From Mucilaginibacter xinganensis (GTDB lineage: Bacteria > Bacteroidota > Bacteroidia > Sphingobacteriales > Sphingobacteriaceae): a DNA stretch of 64,000 bases. A program made the translations under genes and the position numbers. Under the pieces are notes generated by a model. The model was not told where the DNA came from and searched no databases. It saw nothing but the letters and a program-made list of their open reading frames with translations. Position 1 is the first letter of the stretch; every line of letters begins with the position of its first letter. Location of the stretch: contig NZ_CP022743.1 in assembly GCF_002257585.1 (NCBI RefSeq), positions 2,108,001-2,172,000 of the forward strand, given 5' to 3'. Below are positions 26,653-35,562 of this stretch, one piece after another.

Positions 26653-27690
26653 GTGGAATGAGAACGCAGGCTCACATACCCAAATAGCATATGCTGGTTT
26701 AGCTTTGAAGGATTTGGTGGCAGCTGAGCTCAACTCATATTTCCAAATTACTTACAACGATAACCTTCAAAAACTTGAAGAGTATTTGGGTAACCAATCC
26801 ATTTTAACGCTGCCTGAAATAATTTTATTGGAGGTTGACGAAAATGGAGCATGCTTTGATTTTGTAAAGCAAATAAAATCAAACCCTCTTTTTAACGGAA
26901 TAATCATTGTGTTAATGTCAACCAACAATGATAAGTCGTTAAAATTAAAAGCTATGCAACTCAAAGTGCATGATTTTTACATTTACCCCTTTTCCATGTC
27001 GGATTTGCGCGAGCGGCTGAATTTTTTGGTGAAGTTTAAATTAATAAAACCCAAACTGGTTGATATCTCTCAGGATGTTGACACTACTTACAGGATGCCG
27101 GTTGGGAAGCGATTTATGGATCTCTTTATTTCGGGCTGTATGATCCTGGGGTTGTCGCCCATTATGCTTATTGTTGTTATTGCCATTAAATTGGGCTCAA
27201 AAGGCCCGGTTATTTACAAAAGCAAACGCGTAGGCACAGGTTATAAAGTATTTGATTTTTATAAATTCAGGTCGATGCGTTACCGATGCAGATAAGTTAT
27301 TAATTGAGTTATCAACACAAAATCAGTACGCAAATGAGGATGGAGGCACAAAAGCTGCATTTGTTAAAATTAAAGACGATCCTCGGGTTACCAAACTCGG
27401 CAAATTTTTACGAAATTCGAGCCTCGATGAATTACCTCAAAGTTTAACTTTTATGTGGGGATATTCATAGTTGGTAAGGCTTCCCGTTTATCAGCAGAGC
27501 TTACACAAACGAGTGGCTAATGCGTTTTTTGCCTGCGGTAACCGGTATTGCAGCAAATAACCAGGTTAAAAGCAGGCTAAGTGAACGCAAGAAATTACCG
27601 ATAACTTTTACGCTCAAAACTATTCTTTTTGGCCATGGATAATCCTTATAAGAACGGCTGCGGCAAGTTTTTTGAAAGAAAAATTAAATA
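26630..27690 (+). pseudogene. Inverted copy of the initiating sugar transferase, frameshifted near residue 217
   Basis: Residues 1-217 are identical to the intact protein at 19809-20897. An inserted base near 27281 (GCGTTACC instead of GCGTACC) then breaks the frame, a second block reads on to PRVTKLGKFLRNSSLDELPQ, and the remaining ~230 bases are heavily altered with only short matching words. The abrupt rise in differences towards the right breakpoint is informative about its origin. Confidence 0.9.
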
Positions 27691-27972
27691 AAATAATAAC
27701 ACTAAAAATTTGCCTCTCTCTCTTTTTCAACGGCCGATAATTTCTACGCTCAGGAGAGCCTTTTTAAAGACCTTCACGCCCTTATCTTAAAGTATTGCTG
27801 CGGCAAAGAATACTATCCGGAAATTAAGTAAAACAAAAGCAGGTAAATTGCCAGGGTGTTTTCAAGGCTAGTTTTAGCTGGCAAGCTTTCAGCCCATACA
27901 TTTAAGTCCGCAACATCCGCAATATAACAGCCAACATTTTCAAAGTTATCAACTGTAGCTTCTGTAATTTTA
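27691..27972 (+). pseudogene. Heavily altered inverted copy of the TolC-like gene start
   Basis: Short matching stretches (for example the words around CTCAGGAGAGCC, GGTAGCTTCTG-like sequence and AGTCCGCAA) align in order with the reverse complement of 19486-19803. Many deletions and local scrambles are present. The match ends at about 27972, where unrelated ketosynthase sequence begins. Confidence 0.8.
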
Positions 27973-28927
27973 CGGTATCAGTTTTTGCTGACCATGTTAT
28001 CAAACTCAAAGGCTTACTGCTACCGCTCTGCACCGGAACGTTTGCAAACTCCTCTAAAATAATATGCACGTTAGTTCCGCCAACACCAAAGGAGCTTACC
28101 CCTGCACGCCGTTGATCTGCTGAGTCCCAGTCTTTAAGTGTTTTGTTTATATAAAAGGGACTTTCAGTTAAATCAATATTGGGGTTAAGAGTTTTGAAAA
28201 ATAAGGTGGGTGGTAGTAATTTGTGATGTAACGAAAGCACAGTTTTTATTAAACCCGCAACACCTGAGGCTGCCGTCAAATGCCCTATATTACTTTTTAC
28301 AGAGCCGACAGCACAATATTGTTTTTGTTCCTGAATGCCAAATGCCAGGTTAAGTCCTTCAATTTCAATAGGGTCGCCTAAGGGAGTTGCTGTACCATGC
28401 GCCTCTACATAGCTGATGGTTGCCGGGTCTATAGCTGCATCGTTTATAGCCATAGCAATGGCACCTGCCTGGCCGTGTGCGCTGGGTGCCCCAAAGCTTC
28501 CTTTGTCCGCACCATCATTATTTATTCCAACGCCTTTTATAATGGCGTAAATCATGTCACCATCACGCTCTGCATCCTCCCGGCTTTTTAAAAGCACAAC
28601 ACCGGCGCCATCACTAAACACTGTTCCGGTTGCCTCTGCGTCAAACGGCCTGCAATGCCCATCTTTGCTCATAATTGAGCCTTCCTCGTAAAGGTGGCCG
28701 CTTTTTATTGGGGATGTAATGCAGGCTGCGCCGGCAAGGGCAATATCACACTGGCCATCCCTTATACTGTTAACTGCCTGTGCAATAGCTAATAAAGACG
28801 TTGAGCATGCTGAATGCACAGCTACAGCAGGGCCTTTCAGATCAAGCTGGTAAGCGGTCCTGGTTGCTACGTAATCTTTTTCATTTAGCGTGCGGACATT
28901 AAAATGCCCGTATTGATCAACCTTAGC
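27973..28927 (-). CDS. Type I polyketide synthase ketosynthase domain, both ends missing
   Basis: About 315 residues of a modular KS domain. Active-site Cys lies in HSACSTSL, the first His in EAHGTATPLGDP and the second His in KSNIGHLTAASG, so the catalytic triad is intact. The C-terminal FGVGGTNVHIILEE block is present. Reading upstream past 28819, the frame continues through NEKDYVATRTAYQLDLKGP to about 28927 and then loses similarity. The first ~150 residues of a KS are missing. Downstream, the domain stops at the edge of the inverted copy, so following domains (AT, KR, ACP) are not seen. It was probably part of one hybrid protein with the A-PCP module upstream. Confidence 0.85.
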
Positions 28928-29128
28928 GGGGTGTGGGTGTCCAGTACACCTTATCGGGTAACAGTACCCATTAAAATGCTGACTAATGCCACAGCTTATA
29001 TTGTTGGGTATTGGTCATAATTTGCGCCTTATGGGCACTGCTGGTAATTAATACTGGTGGCTTTTAACATGGCTTTCACCGTAATTATTATGCGCCAATA
29101 TAATTTTGCCGCCCAGTTGAAAAGCGAG
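28928..29128 (-). other. Damaged junction between carrier and ketosynthase domains
   Basis: This stretch should encode the end of a PCP and the start of a KS. Recognisable crumbs occur in different frames: TVKAML-like and YQYPTI-like words typical of the PCP C-terminus. An 18-bp sequence is repeated at 29106-29123 and 29129-29146 (period 23 bp, not a multiple of three), and this shifts the frame right after GGNSL. Roughly 150 KS residues are missing. It looks like poorly resolved sequence rather than a functional linker. Confidence 0.65.
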
Positions 29129-30792
29129 TTGCCGCCCAGTTGAAAAAAGTTATCGTCAATACCAATTTTATCCAGCAGTAAAAGCTCCATCCAAATACCA
29201 GTGATATTTTTTTCGATAGGCGTAACAGGGGCTTTGTACAGCACGTTTAATTCCGGCCTTTTAAGGTCGGGTTTAGGCAAAGCTTTTCTGTCAACCTTGC
29301 CGCTTGTGGTTTTGGGTAATTCACTGAGCCATACATAAGCCGAAGGGTGCATAAAGTCAGGCAGGCTTTGTTCAATGCTCTTGCGCACGTAATCGGTATC
29401 GGGCTTACCGGTTTTAGAAACCATGTAAGCAACAAGTCTTTTTTGACCAATTACATCCTCACGGGCCACAACTATAGCCTGTTGGATATCGTTAAGCTGG
29501 TTAATAAGCACTTCAATTTCGCCCAGTTCGACGCGATTTCCACGGATTTTTACCTGGGTATCCCTGCGGCCCAAATAGTCAATATTGCCGTCCGGCATGT
29601 AACGTGCCAGGTCGCCCGTGCGGTAAATGCGGGTGGTTTTACCTGCGGAATCTTCCCGGTAAATAAACTTTTCGGCAGTCATTTCGGGGCGGTTAAGGTA
29701 ACCGTCAGCCAGGCTCAAGCCGCTTACGCAAAGTTCGCCGGTCTCTCCATAAGGAAGTTGGTTTAATTCTTCATCAAGAATTAAAATCTTAGTTTCATCA
29801 ATGGGGATTCCTATTGAAGGCAGCGGAGGCCATAATGTGGCATCTCCATCCAGCTTAAGCTGGGTTACTACGTGCGTTTCAGTTGGGCCGTATTGGTTGT
29901 ATAAAACACATCCGGGCAAGGCTGAAAAGAAACGAACGATCTGTGGGGTGATCTTGAGTTGCTCACCAGCCGTCATCACTTCTTTTAAGCAAGCAGGGAA
30001 ATATTTCTCCGCATCGGCAGCCTCGGTTAAATATTGAAGTACTACAAAAGGTAAAAAGATCCGGTTAACGGAGTATTGCTCAATGTATCGCAGCAACCTG
30101 TATGGATCAACCCTTAAATCGTCGTCAACCAAAATCAATGTGCCACCAGTGGTAAGGGTAGCAAAAATTTCCTGGAAGGAAACGTCAAAACTTAGTGGCG
30201 CGAACTGTAAAGTATTAACTCCCCCAGCTGATATAGAATTCTTTTGCTGCCACGACAGCAGGTTTGCCAATGCGGCGTGACCCATGGACACACCCTTTGG
30301 CGTACCTGTTGATCCTGAGGTGTATAATACATAACATGCCGATTTGCTTTCAGGCAACGGCATTGCTGATGGCTTGTAATCGCTGTCTGAGTTTAATATA
30401 TTGATCCCTAAAGGTTCAAATAAATGTCTTTGCGCAGCTACTGTTAAACACAGATCAATACCTGAGTCGTTCACAATTTGTTGTAAGCGGTCTTGCGGAT
30501 AATCAGGGTCGAGTGGTAAATATGCTTTACCTGATTTTAATATTGCCAAAACACTCACAATAGTTTCAACCGAGCGGAATGTGCTCACACCCGCGTTTAA
30601 CGAAACGGGGGAGCTAGCCAAAATGGCGTAAGCTAACGCGTCGGCTTTTTGGCCCAATTGACTGTAGGTTAATGACTGTGCGCCAAAGATAACAGCTACC
30701 GCATCAGGCGTTTTATTTTTTTGTAATTCAAAAAGTTGGTGAATCAGCAAATCGTTCATATCTACGCTGTGTGCTTCGGTTAGGGGAGCCAT
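29029..30792 (-). CDS. NRPS loading module: adenylation - carrier (C-terminus disrupted)
   Basis: The open frame is 587 residues; the last ~30 are out-of-frame sequence. An A domain occupies about residues 15-510: LYTSGSTGTPKG (A3), FDVSFQE (A4), QYGPTETHVV (A5), YRTGDLARY (A7), IRGNRVELGE (A8), SGKVDRKAL (A10). The PCP motif NFFQLGGNSL has its Ser near 554. No condensation domain precedes it, so it is a starter module. My hand-read code D-V-Q-F-M-A-Q-V-V-K is close to the proline-type code DVQxIAHVVK. The following KS suggests a prolyl (or pyrrolyl) starter extended by a PKS. The start at 30792 is a usable ATG; upstream is intergenic. Confidence 0.88.
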   Translation of the reverse strand: MAPLTEAHSVDMNDLLIHQLFELQKNKTPDAVAVIFGAQSLTYSQLGQKADALAYAILASSPVSLNAGVSTFRSVETIVSVLAILKSGKAYLPLDPDYPQDRLQQIVNDSGIDLCLTVAAQRHLFEPLGINILNSDSDYKPSAMPLPESKSACYVLYTSGSTGTPKGVSMGHAALANLLSWQQKNSISAGGVNTLQFAPLSFDVSFQEIFATLTTGGTLILVDDDLRVDPYRLLRYIEQYSVNRIFLPFVVLQYLTEAADAEKYFPACLKEVMTAGEQLKITPQIVRFFSALPGCVLYNQYGPTETHVVTQLKLDGDATLWPPLPSIGIPIDETKILILDEELNQLPYGETGELCVSGLSLADGYLNRPEMTAEKFIYREDSAGKTTRIYRTGDLARYMPDGNIDYLGRRDTQVKIRGNRVELGEIEVLINQLNDIQQAIVVAREDVIGQKRLVAYMVSKTGKPDTDYVRKSIEQSLPDFMHPSAYVWLSELPKTTSGKVDRKALPKPDLKRPELNVLYKAPVTPIEKNITGIWMELLLLDKIGIDDNFFQLGGNSLFNWAAKLYWRIIITVKAMLKATSINYQQCP

Positions 30793-31135
30793 AAGCTAAT
30801 TTGTTTTAAATCATCAATAGCAAGTTTACCGGTTTAAGTTAAAACTGAATATCAGGTTATTATATTCCTGTTGTTGTTAAAAATGATTTGCATCAAACTT
30901 TAATCCTTCAATCTGTACTTAAATCGTTATTATATTAAGTAAATTTATATAAAGCGGGACAACTAAATATACTTAAAAATAATTGTTCTTTTTATACGTT
31001 ACAATGCTTATTTTGGTTATAGTGTATAAAGTATTAAAATAGCTATAATTAGGTTGGTGCCCTAAACATTTTAATAAAAATACCGTTACTTAAGGCTTAG
31101 GTAGCTAATAAATGTTTTCAATATCTTTGCCCGCA
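30793..31135. other. Divergent AT-rich intergenic region
   Basis: About 340 bases between the NRPS start (minus) and the TPR-like gene (plus). It is very AT-rich and must contain both promoters. I could not pick a confident element. No RNA gene seen. Confidence 0.45.
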
Positions 31136-32617
31136 ATGGTTAAAAAATATCTTTTACTTTCCCTCTTTTTTTTGTTTTTCGGTTTAACGGCAAAGGCCAA
31201 TTTTGTTTATGATTCAACCTGTATTGATGCATACAAAGCTATATTAAGTTTAAGAATAAATGAAGCCAGGCAGTTAATTAATAAAGAAAAGCAGGCTAAT
31301 CCGCAAAACGGAATAATTGTTTTGCTGGAGAATTATATAGACTATTTCAGCTTGCTGGCGTCTGAAAATAAAAATGATTATAACAGGTTAAAGGAAAATA
31401 AATCGATCAGGCTAGCGGCGTTGGCTGATAATGACAGCAATTCGCCATATTACCTTTTTTCGCAAGCCGAAATTTGTTTACAATGGTCGTTTTTAAAGGC
31501 GAAATTTGGTGATTATATGGCATCCGGATCGGACGCAAAAAAAGCAAATGGGTTGTTAAAAGATAACAATCAAAAATATCCTGATTTTTTACCTAATCAA
31601 AAAAGCCTTGCCCTTGTAAATATTATTTTCGGCTCCATACCGGCTAACTTTAAATGGATAGCCGGATTTTTGGGTATGAAGGGCAATGTTCAATCCGGGA
31701 TAAAACAATTGGAGGAGTTGAAAGCTAAGTTGCCAAAGTCAAATTACAGTTTTTATGATGATGAAGTGATTTGGTTTTTATGTATTACAGATATTAACGT
31801 ACTGCACAGCAAAAATACTTATAACAAACTAATGACCTACATATCCGCAATGGATGGCAATAGTATGCTTAAGGTTTACCTGGAGGGCTATGTTTCATCA
31901 AAAACAGCGCATAATGACGAAACAATAAAGTATTTGGAAAACGCGCCTAAATCAACTCAATACCTAAATATACCTGCTATGAGTTACATGCTTGGGGTTG
32001 CAAAACTTAGCCGCATGGATAAAGACACTCCTTTGTTTTTATCACGTTATGTAAATGAGTATAGGGGCACAAATTATGTAAAGGATGCCTATTTAAAGCT
32101 CGCTTATCATTATTTGCTGCAAAACGATTTAGAAAAATACGAGGATTATTTAAAGCTTGTTCGAAGCCGGGGTTACGCCGTTGATGCTAAAGATAAAATT
32201 GCACTGCGGGAGGCCAACGAGCCCAAACCTGATATAGATCTATTGAAAGCCCGCCTTTATTTCGATGGTGGCTACTACAGCAAAGCTCTGGCTCAAATTT
32301 CGAATAAGGATGTAAATAGCCTGAAGCAAACCCGCGATAAAATTCAGTATTATTATTACACCGCCAGGATCAACGATAAGATCAATAAGAATTATGAAGC
32401 AGTGTTAAACTATCAGAAAACTATCGCGCTGGGTAAGGAAACCAGCTACTATTACGCTGCAAATTCTGCACTTATGATTGGTAATATTTATGAAGAAATT
32501 AAAGATTATAAAAAAGCTGCCATTTATTATAACCAGGCAATTGATATGAAAAATCATGATTATCAAACCGATATTGATAATGATGCCAAAGCTGGTTTGA
32601 AAAGAATAGGTCAGTAG
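31136..32617 (+). CDS. Exported TPR-like protein of unknown function
   Basis: A 493-residue protein. The start at 31136 is preferred over 31112 because it begins a clean signal peptide (MVKKYLLLSLFFLFFGLTAKA). The rest is helical with repeated A/Y/L patterns typical of tetratricopeptide folds, clearest near the C-terminus (IQYYYYTARINDKINKNYEAVLNY... and DYKKAAIYYNQAID). No catalytic motif is evident. It stands alone between the NRPS/PKS locus and the fatty-acid operon. Probably periplasmic or lipid-layer associated; role unknown. Confidence 0.8.
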   Translation: MVKKYLLLSLFFLFFGLTAKANFVYDSTCIDAYKAILSLRINEARQLINKEKQANPQNGIIVLLENYIDYFSLLASENKNDYNRLKENKSIRLAALADNDSNSPYYLFSQAEICLQWSFLKAKFGDYMASGSDAKKANGLLKDNNQKYPDFLPNQKSLALVNIIFGSIPANFKWIAGFLGMKGNVQSGIKQLEELKAKLPKSNYSFYDDEVIWFLCITDINVLHSKNTYNKLMTYISAMDGNSMLKVYLEGYVSSKTAHNDETIKYLENAPKSTQYLNIPAMSYMLGVAKLSRMDKDTPLFLSRYVNEYRGTNYVKDAYLKLAYHYLLQNDLEKYEDYLKLVRSRGYAVDAKDKIALREANEPKPDIDLLKARLYFDGGYYSKALAQISNKDVNSLKQTRDKIQYYYYTARINDKINKNYEAVLNYQKTIALGKETSYYYAANSALMIGNIYEEIKDYKKAAIYYNQAIDMKNHDYQTDIDNDAKAGLKRIGQ

Positions 32618-32730
32618 GTTAATGTGGGGCTTGTACGGTTTTTGCTTGTTAGCTGCTAAGTATAGCGCTTGATTATTAGCTACTTGCAATTTGTTTAAAA
32701 TAGAAGTATCTGATAATCAGTGTGTTTCAT

Positions 32731-32766
32731 AGCGTTCCACCGCGTTCCGCTGAAAAATGGAACGCT
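32731..32766. terminator. Possible terminator stem between convergent genes
   Basis: A 9-bp perfect stem (AGCGTTCCA / TGGAACGCT) lies in the 255-base gap between the TPR-like gene and the fatty-acid operon. It has no strong T-run, so it is only a candidate. Confidence 0.35.
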
Positions 32767-32872
32767 TTGCCGGCGTAAATAAATAAACTTGCGCTTCGCC
32801 TCATCTAAAGTTACGGCTGCAAGCGTTTAGAGAAAGGTTTGAAATAGGGGTGAATGTTTGCCTGTGTCGAAC

Positions 32873-33535
32873 TCACATTAAATTTTGGGGCTCCTTTGTA
32901 AACCGAACCAAGTTTTTCATACTTTTCAGGTGGTGCGCATTTACATTTTGCTTTAGCGCTTCAAAATCAAAATCATGATTAGTTCCGCAATCTAACAAAC
33001 TCATGTTTGCTGAAGGTTTAGTGCTTTCATAATATTCAATTACCGTGCTTCCCCAAATTAACTGGCAATCACCCTTTATCCCTTTAACAATTTCATAGAT
33101 CCCGTCTTTAAATTCAATATGCCTGATGTGCTGCGATTCAAGGTTGCCCTGCGGATAATAAAGCAGGATATTACCCGGGCTGCTCAAAATTTCGGCAGCA
33201 TAATCCAGGCTTTCTTTTACAGAGCGGGTTCCGGGTTCTACTGAAAAGGAGCCGCAATATTTTAGCCACCAGTTTTTCTCCATCTGCTTTTTTACAGACA
33301 TGGTATATAACCCTTTTAATTTTTGCTGCTTATCAAGCATTTTAAAGGCAATGTAATAGGAGAAAAAGCCATCTAAAAAGCCGAAGTGGTTGCACATGAG
33401 TACATAAGAGTGATTCGGTTTTATATCGATAGGATGGATAATCATTTTGTTAAATCGACGCCTGAAAAAAAACATCAGAAATAACGAGCCCCATTTTATG
33501 AATGTAAAAGGAAGTGGTTTGGCTTTTATTATCAT
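32873..33535 (-). CDS. PlsC-like lysophospholipid/1-acyl-glycerol acyltransferase family protein
   Basis: A 220-residue membrane-associated acyltransferase. The catalytic HX4D motif is present in NHFGFLDG (near residue 50). The second block reads YYPQGNLES instead of the usual FPEGTRS, so the acyl-acceptor site is atypical. An N-terminal hydrophobic stretch (about 10-25) suggests membrane binding. It overlaps the hydrolase gene by 4 nt and is the last gene of the fatty-acid operon. It likely attaches the operon's acyl product to an acceptor (inference). Confidence 0.82.
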   Translation of the reverse strand: MIIKAKPLPFTFIKWGSLFLMFFFRRRFNKMIIHPIDIKPNHSYVLMCNHFGFLDGFFSYYIAFKMLDKQQKLKGLYTMSVKKQMEKNWWLKYCGSFSVEPGTRSVKESLDYAAEILSSPGNILLYYPQGNLESQHIRHIEFKDGIYEIVKGIKGDCQLIWGSTVIEYYESTKPSANMSLLDCGTNHDFDFEALKQNVNAHHLKSMKNLVRFTKEPQNLM

Positions 33536-34353
33536 GTCAACAGCCCGTTTAACTGTGTTACAAAATCCCTTTTAATCATTTCATGTCCCTCATTTAACAC
33601 AACTACTTTTGCATTTTTTAGTTTGGCAATAAATTCCCTGCCGATGCCCGGCGGGAAAGCTTTGTCGCGTTTGCCAAATATAAAGATGCATTTTATGTTT
33701 TGGTCATTTAACGCTTTCAGCAACCGTGATTCATCCGTTTCAAAAAAGCGCAGATAGGTAAAGCAGGCATAAAAATTAAACCTTAGTTCGGCAGTGCCAA
33801 TTTCGCCATATAAAATTTTATAAGCTTCAGCATCAATCAGCCTGAACCGTTTAAATAACTTTAGCATCTTGATCAGCGTAGTTTCGTTAAGCACCAGTTT
33901 CTCAAGGATTTTATTCCCGGTTTTATTTTTGCTGAAAAACGGGATCAGTTTGCCCGGGTTTAATGACGAGGGTGCCGCAATAATAAATTCATCAATTAAA
34001 TGGCCAAGTTCTTCGGCAACTACTGTTGCATAATGTGTTCCCATTGAATAGCCGATCACAGAAAAACGTTTAATGTTTTCGTGTTTGCAAAAGGCAAGAA
34101 TAAAATCGGCAAACTCCTTCTTGGTGATGCCTTTTTTTACAGCAGGAAGGCTTTGATCTTTTAACTTAGTTTCCTTGTGGAAAAACAGGTCGAAGCCTAT
34201 GAAAGTGTATTTGACGCCTAAATTAGATTCCAGTAGTTTAAATTGCTTACCATGCATACCATAACCATGAAAACTTAGCATAACCTGTTCGCCACTACCG
34301 AATTTATAATAGTGCAGGTTCGCCAGGTCATTTTCAAAATAATGGTCAGTCAT
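33532..34353 (-). CDS. Alpha/beta hydrolase
   Basis: A 273-residue hydrolase with a complete triad: nucleophile Ser in GYSMGTHY (near residue 112), Asp in FGKRDKAFP (near 232) and His in NEGHEMI (near 259). The oxyanion segment is FHGYGMHGK. There is no signal peptide. Within an operon that builds a fatty acyl chain, it could be the thioesterase releasing the product from ACP, or a later esterase. It lies 8 bases after the PPTase gene. Confidence 0.85.
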   Translation of the reverse strand: MTDHYFENDLANLHYYKFGSGEQVMLSFHGYGMHGKQFKLLESNLGVKYTFIGFDLFFHKETKLKDQSLPAVKKGITKKEFADFILAFCKHENIKRFSVIGYSMGTHYATVVAEELGHLIDEFIIAAPSSLNPGKLIPFFSKNKTGNKILEKLVLNETTLIKMLKLFKRFRLIDAEAYKILYGEIGTAELRFNFYACFTYLRFFETDESRLLKALNDQNIKCIFIFGKRDKAFPPGIGREFIAKLKNAKVVVLNEGHEMIKRDFVTQLNGLLT

Positions 34354-34361
34354 CAGGTTAA

Positions 34362-34760
34362 TTACAGGATTTCAATAAAGGCAATAGCCCAGGCATAATC
34401 GCCGTCATGCGAGATGGATAGTGCAATATCAAAGTTAGCAGATTCGCGGTGAATTTTAACCAGCGGCCTTCCCACCGGCTTATTTCGAAGAATCTCGATT
34501 TTTTTTGGACCTAATGCTGAAGGATCAATTTGTTTTATGGCTTTGTAAACCGCTTCCTTTGCTGCCCAGGTGGAGGCGTAACGTAATAACGAATTTTCAA
34601 ACTGATCGCAATAAGCCATCTCGTTTGCCGTGTAAACTTTGTTTTTGAAAGATTCAGTGAATGATTTTTCAAAGTCCGGAACAAACACAATATCGTTTCC
34701 TGCCGAAAATTTTTGAGCAGGGATCAGTTCTTCCAGCGACTTTTTAATTTCCTTCTCCAT
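34362..34760 (-). CDS. AcpS-like holo-ACP synthase
   Basis: A 132-residue phosphopantetheinyl transferase of the short AcpS type. Motifs: DIVFVPDFEKS near the start, FTESF..VYTANEMAYC, WAAKEAVYKAI near residue 70, and ALSISHDGDYAWAIA at the end. The start at 34760 is chosen over 34799 because the longer form would add a non-conserved 13-residue extension lying entirely within the upstream gene; even so it overlaps that gene by 17 bases. It probably activates the ACP encoded four genes upstream in the operon, independently of the Sfp-type enzyme at 21505. Confidence 0.87.
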   Translation of the reverse strand: MEKEIKKSLEELIPAQKFSAGNDIVFVPDFEKSFTESFKNKVYTANEMAYCDQFENSLLRYASTWAAKEAVYKAIKQIDPSALGPKKIEILRNKPVGRPLVKIHRESANFDIALSISHDGDYAWAIAFIEIL

Positions 34761-35562
34761 CCACACCAAGTCCCATAATATTAAAGCCACCATCAACAAA
34801 ATGAATATTACCGGTTACTCTTTTTGAAAGATCAGAGAAGTAATATAATGCGGCATCTCCTACATCGCCCGAATCAATATTACCAAGCGGCGCGGTAAAT
34901 TTCCCCATTTTGCGCAGCTTGCGTACGCCGAAAATTCCACCGGAAGAAGTTGTCATCACCAATCCTGCTGAAATAGCATTTACCCTTACGCCCGTACCCC
35001 TGAAGTGGCTGGCGAGGTAGATCATAATATTTTCTAAGGCCGCTTTACAAATCGCCATCCCGGCATAACCAGGGAACACCCTTTGCGATGCATTGTAGGT
35101 AAGCGTCAAAATAGACGCATTTTTTGTCAACAATGGTTGTGCTACCCTGCAAACCCTAAGCAATGAGTAAGCACTGATATTCATTGCGTCCATCAGATCA
35201 TCAAAAGGAATGTCGATGTAAGAGGGAGGGGGTGCGTCGCTGCCGGGGATGCTGTAACACATAACCGACTGCGTGCCAAAGGCTACGCCATGCAAAACAT
35301 AATCTATTGGGCCTGCAGTATCATAAACCATACGCATAAATGCACTGATCTCTTCCTCCAGCCTCACATCAACTTCTGCCGACAATTTTGGATCCATGCC
35401 GTTTTGTTCCATCAGGTACAAAACCTCATTCTTTGTGTCAGCAACATAGCTTAATGCCACTTTACAGCCTGAGCGATGTAATTTAACCGCTACATCATAA
35501 GCAATGGAACTCTCGTTCCTTACACCGAATATTACCGCAACTTTATTTGTATTGTCAATCAT
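34744..35562 (-). CDS. Enoyl-ACP reductase, FabI-like
   Basis: A 272-residue short-chain dehydrogenase of the FabI type. It has the unusual FabI nucleotide site (AVIFGVRNESSIAYDVA). The catalytic Tyr and Lys sit in GYAGMAICKAAL (Y-x(6)-K spacing as in FabI), and TAPLGNIDSGDVGDAALYYFSD lies near the end. It would reduce trans-2-enoyl-ACP with NAD(P)H. The ATG follows the KS stop directly (35562/35563), indicating coupled translation. Confidence 0.87.
   Translation of the reverse strand: MIDNTNKVAVIFGVRNESSIAYDVAVKLHRSGCKVALSYVADTKNEVLYLMEQNGMDPKLSAEVDVRLEEEISAFMRMVYDTAGPIDYVLHGVAFGTQSVMCYSIPGSDAPPPSYIDIPFDDLMDAMNISAYSLLRVCRVAQPLLTKNASILTLTYNASQRVFPGYAGMAICKAALENIMIYLASHFRGTGVRVNAISAGLVMTTSSGGIFGVRKLRKMGKFTAPLGNIDSGDVGDAALYYFSDLSKRVTGNIHFVDGGFNIMGLGVDGEGN

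Larger units (their letters stand above)
23825..27972. repeat. Right (damaged) arm of the inverted repeat, probable fold-back assembly artefact
   Basis: Reverse-complement copy of 19486-23745. Differences are mostly one- to three-base deletions, with few plain substitutions. They are dense in the first ~430 bases and in the last ~500 bases, while the sugar-transferase part (26630-27285) has no disruption of its frame. Biological decay would give mainly substitutions spread evenly. Deletion-rich errors concentrated next to the breakpoints fit an uncorrected fold-back long read used to bridge a gap. A true inverted duplication remains possible but less likely. Confidence 0.93.

Noticed and set aside
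24030..27300. Small frames on both strands inside the inverted copy, as separate genes
   Set aside because: Each is a fragment or antisense shadow of the NRPS, PPTase, response regulator or sugar transferase in the intact arm.
27902..27972. C-terminal ~25 residues of the ketosynthase open frame
   Set aside because: They come from the damaged inverted copy of the TolC-like gene, not from a PKS.
23825..27972. Transposon or integron explanation for the inverted segment
   Set aside because: No transposase, integrase, terminal repeats or target-site duplication is seen; the copied boundaries fall inside genes.
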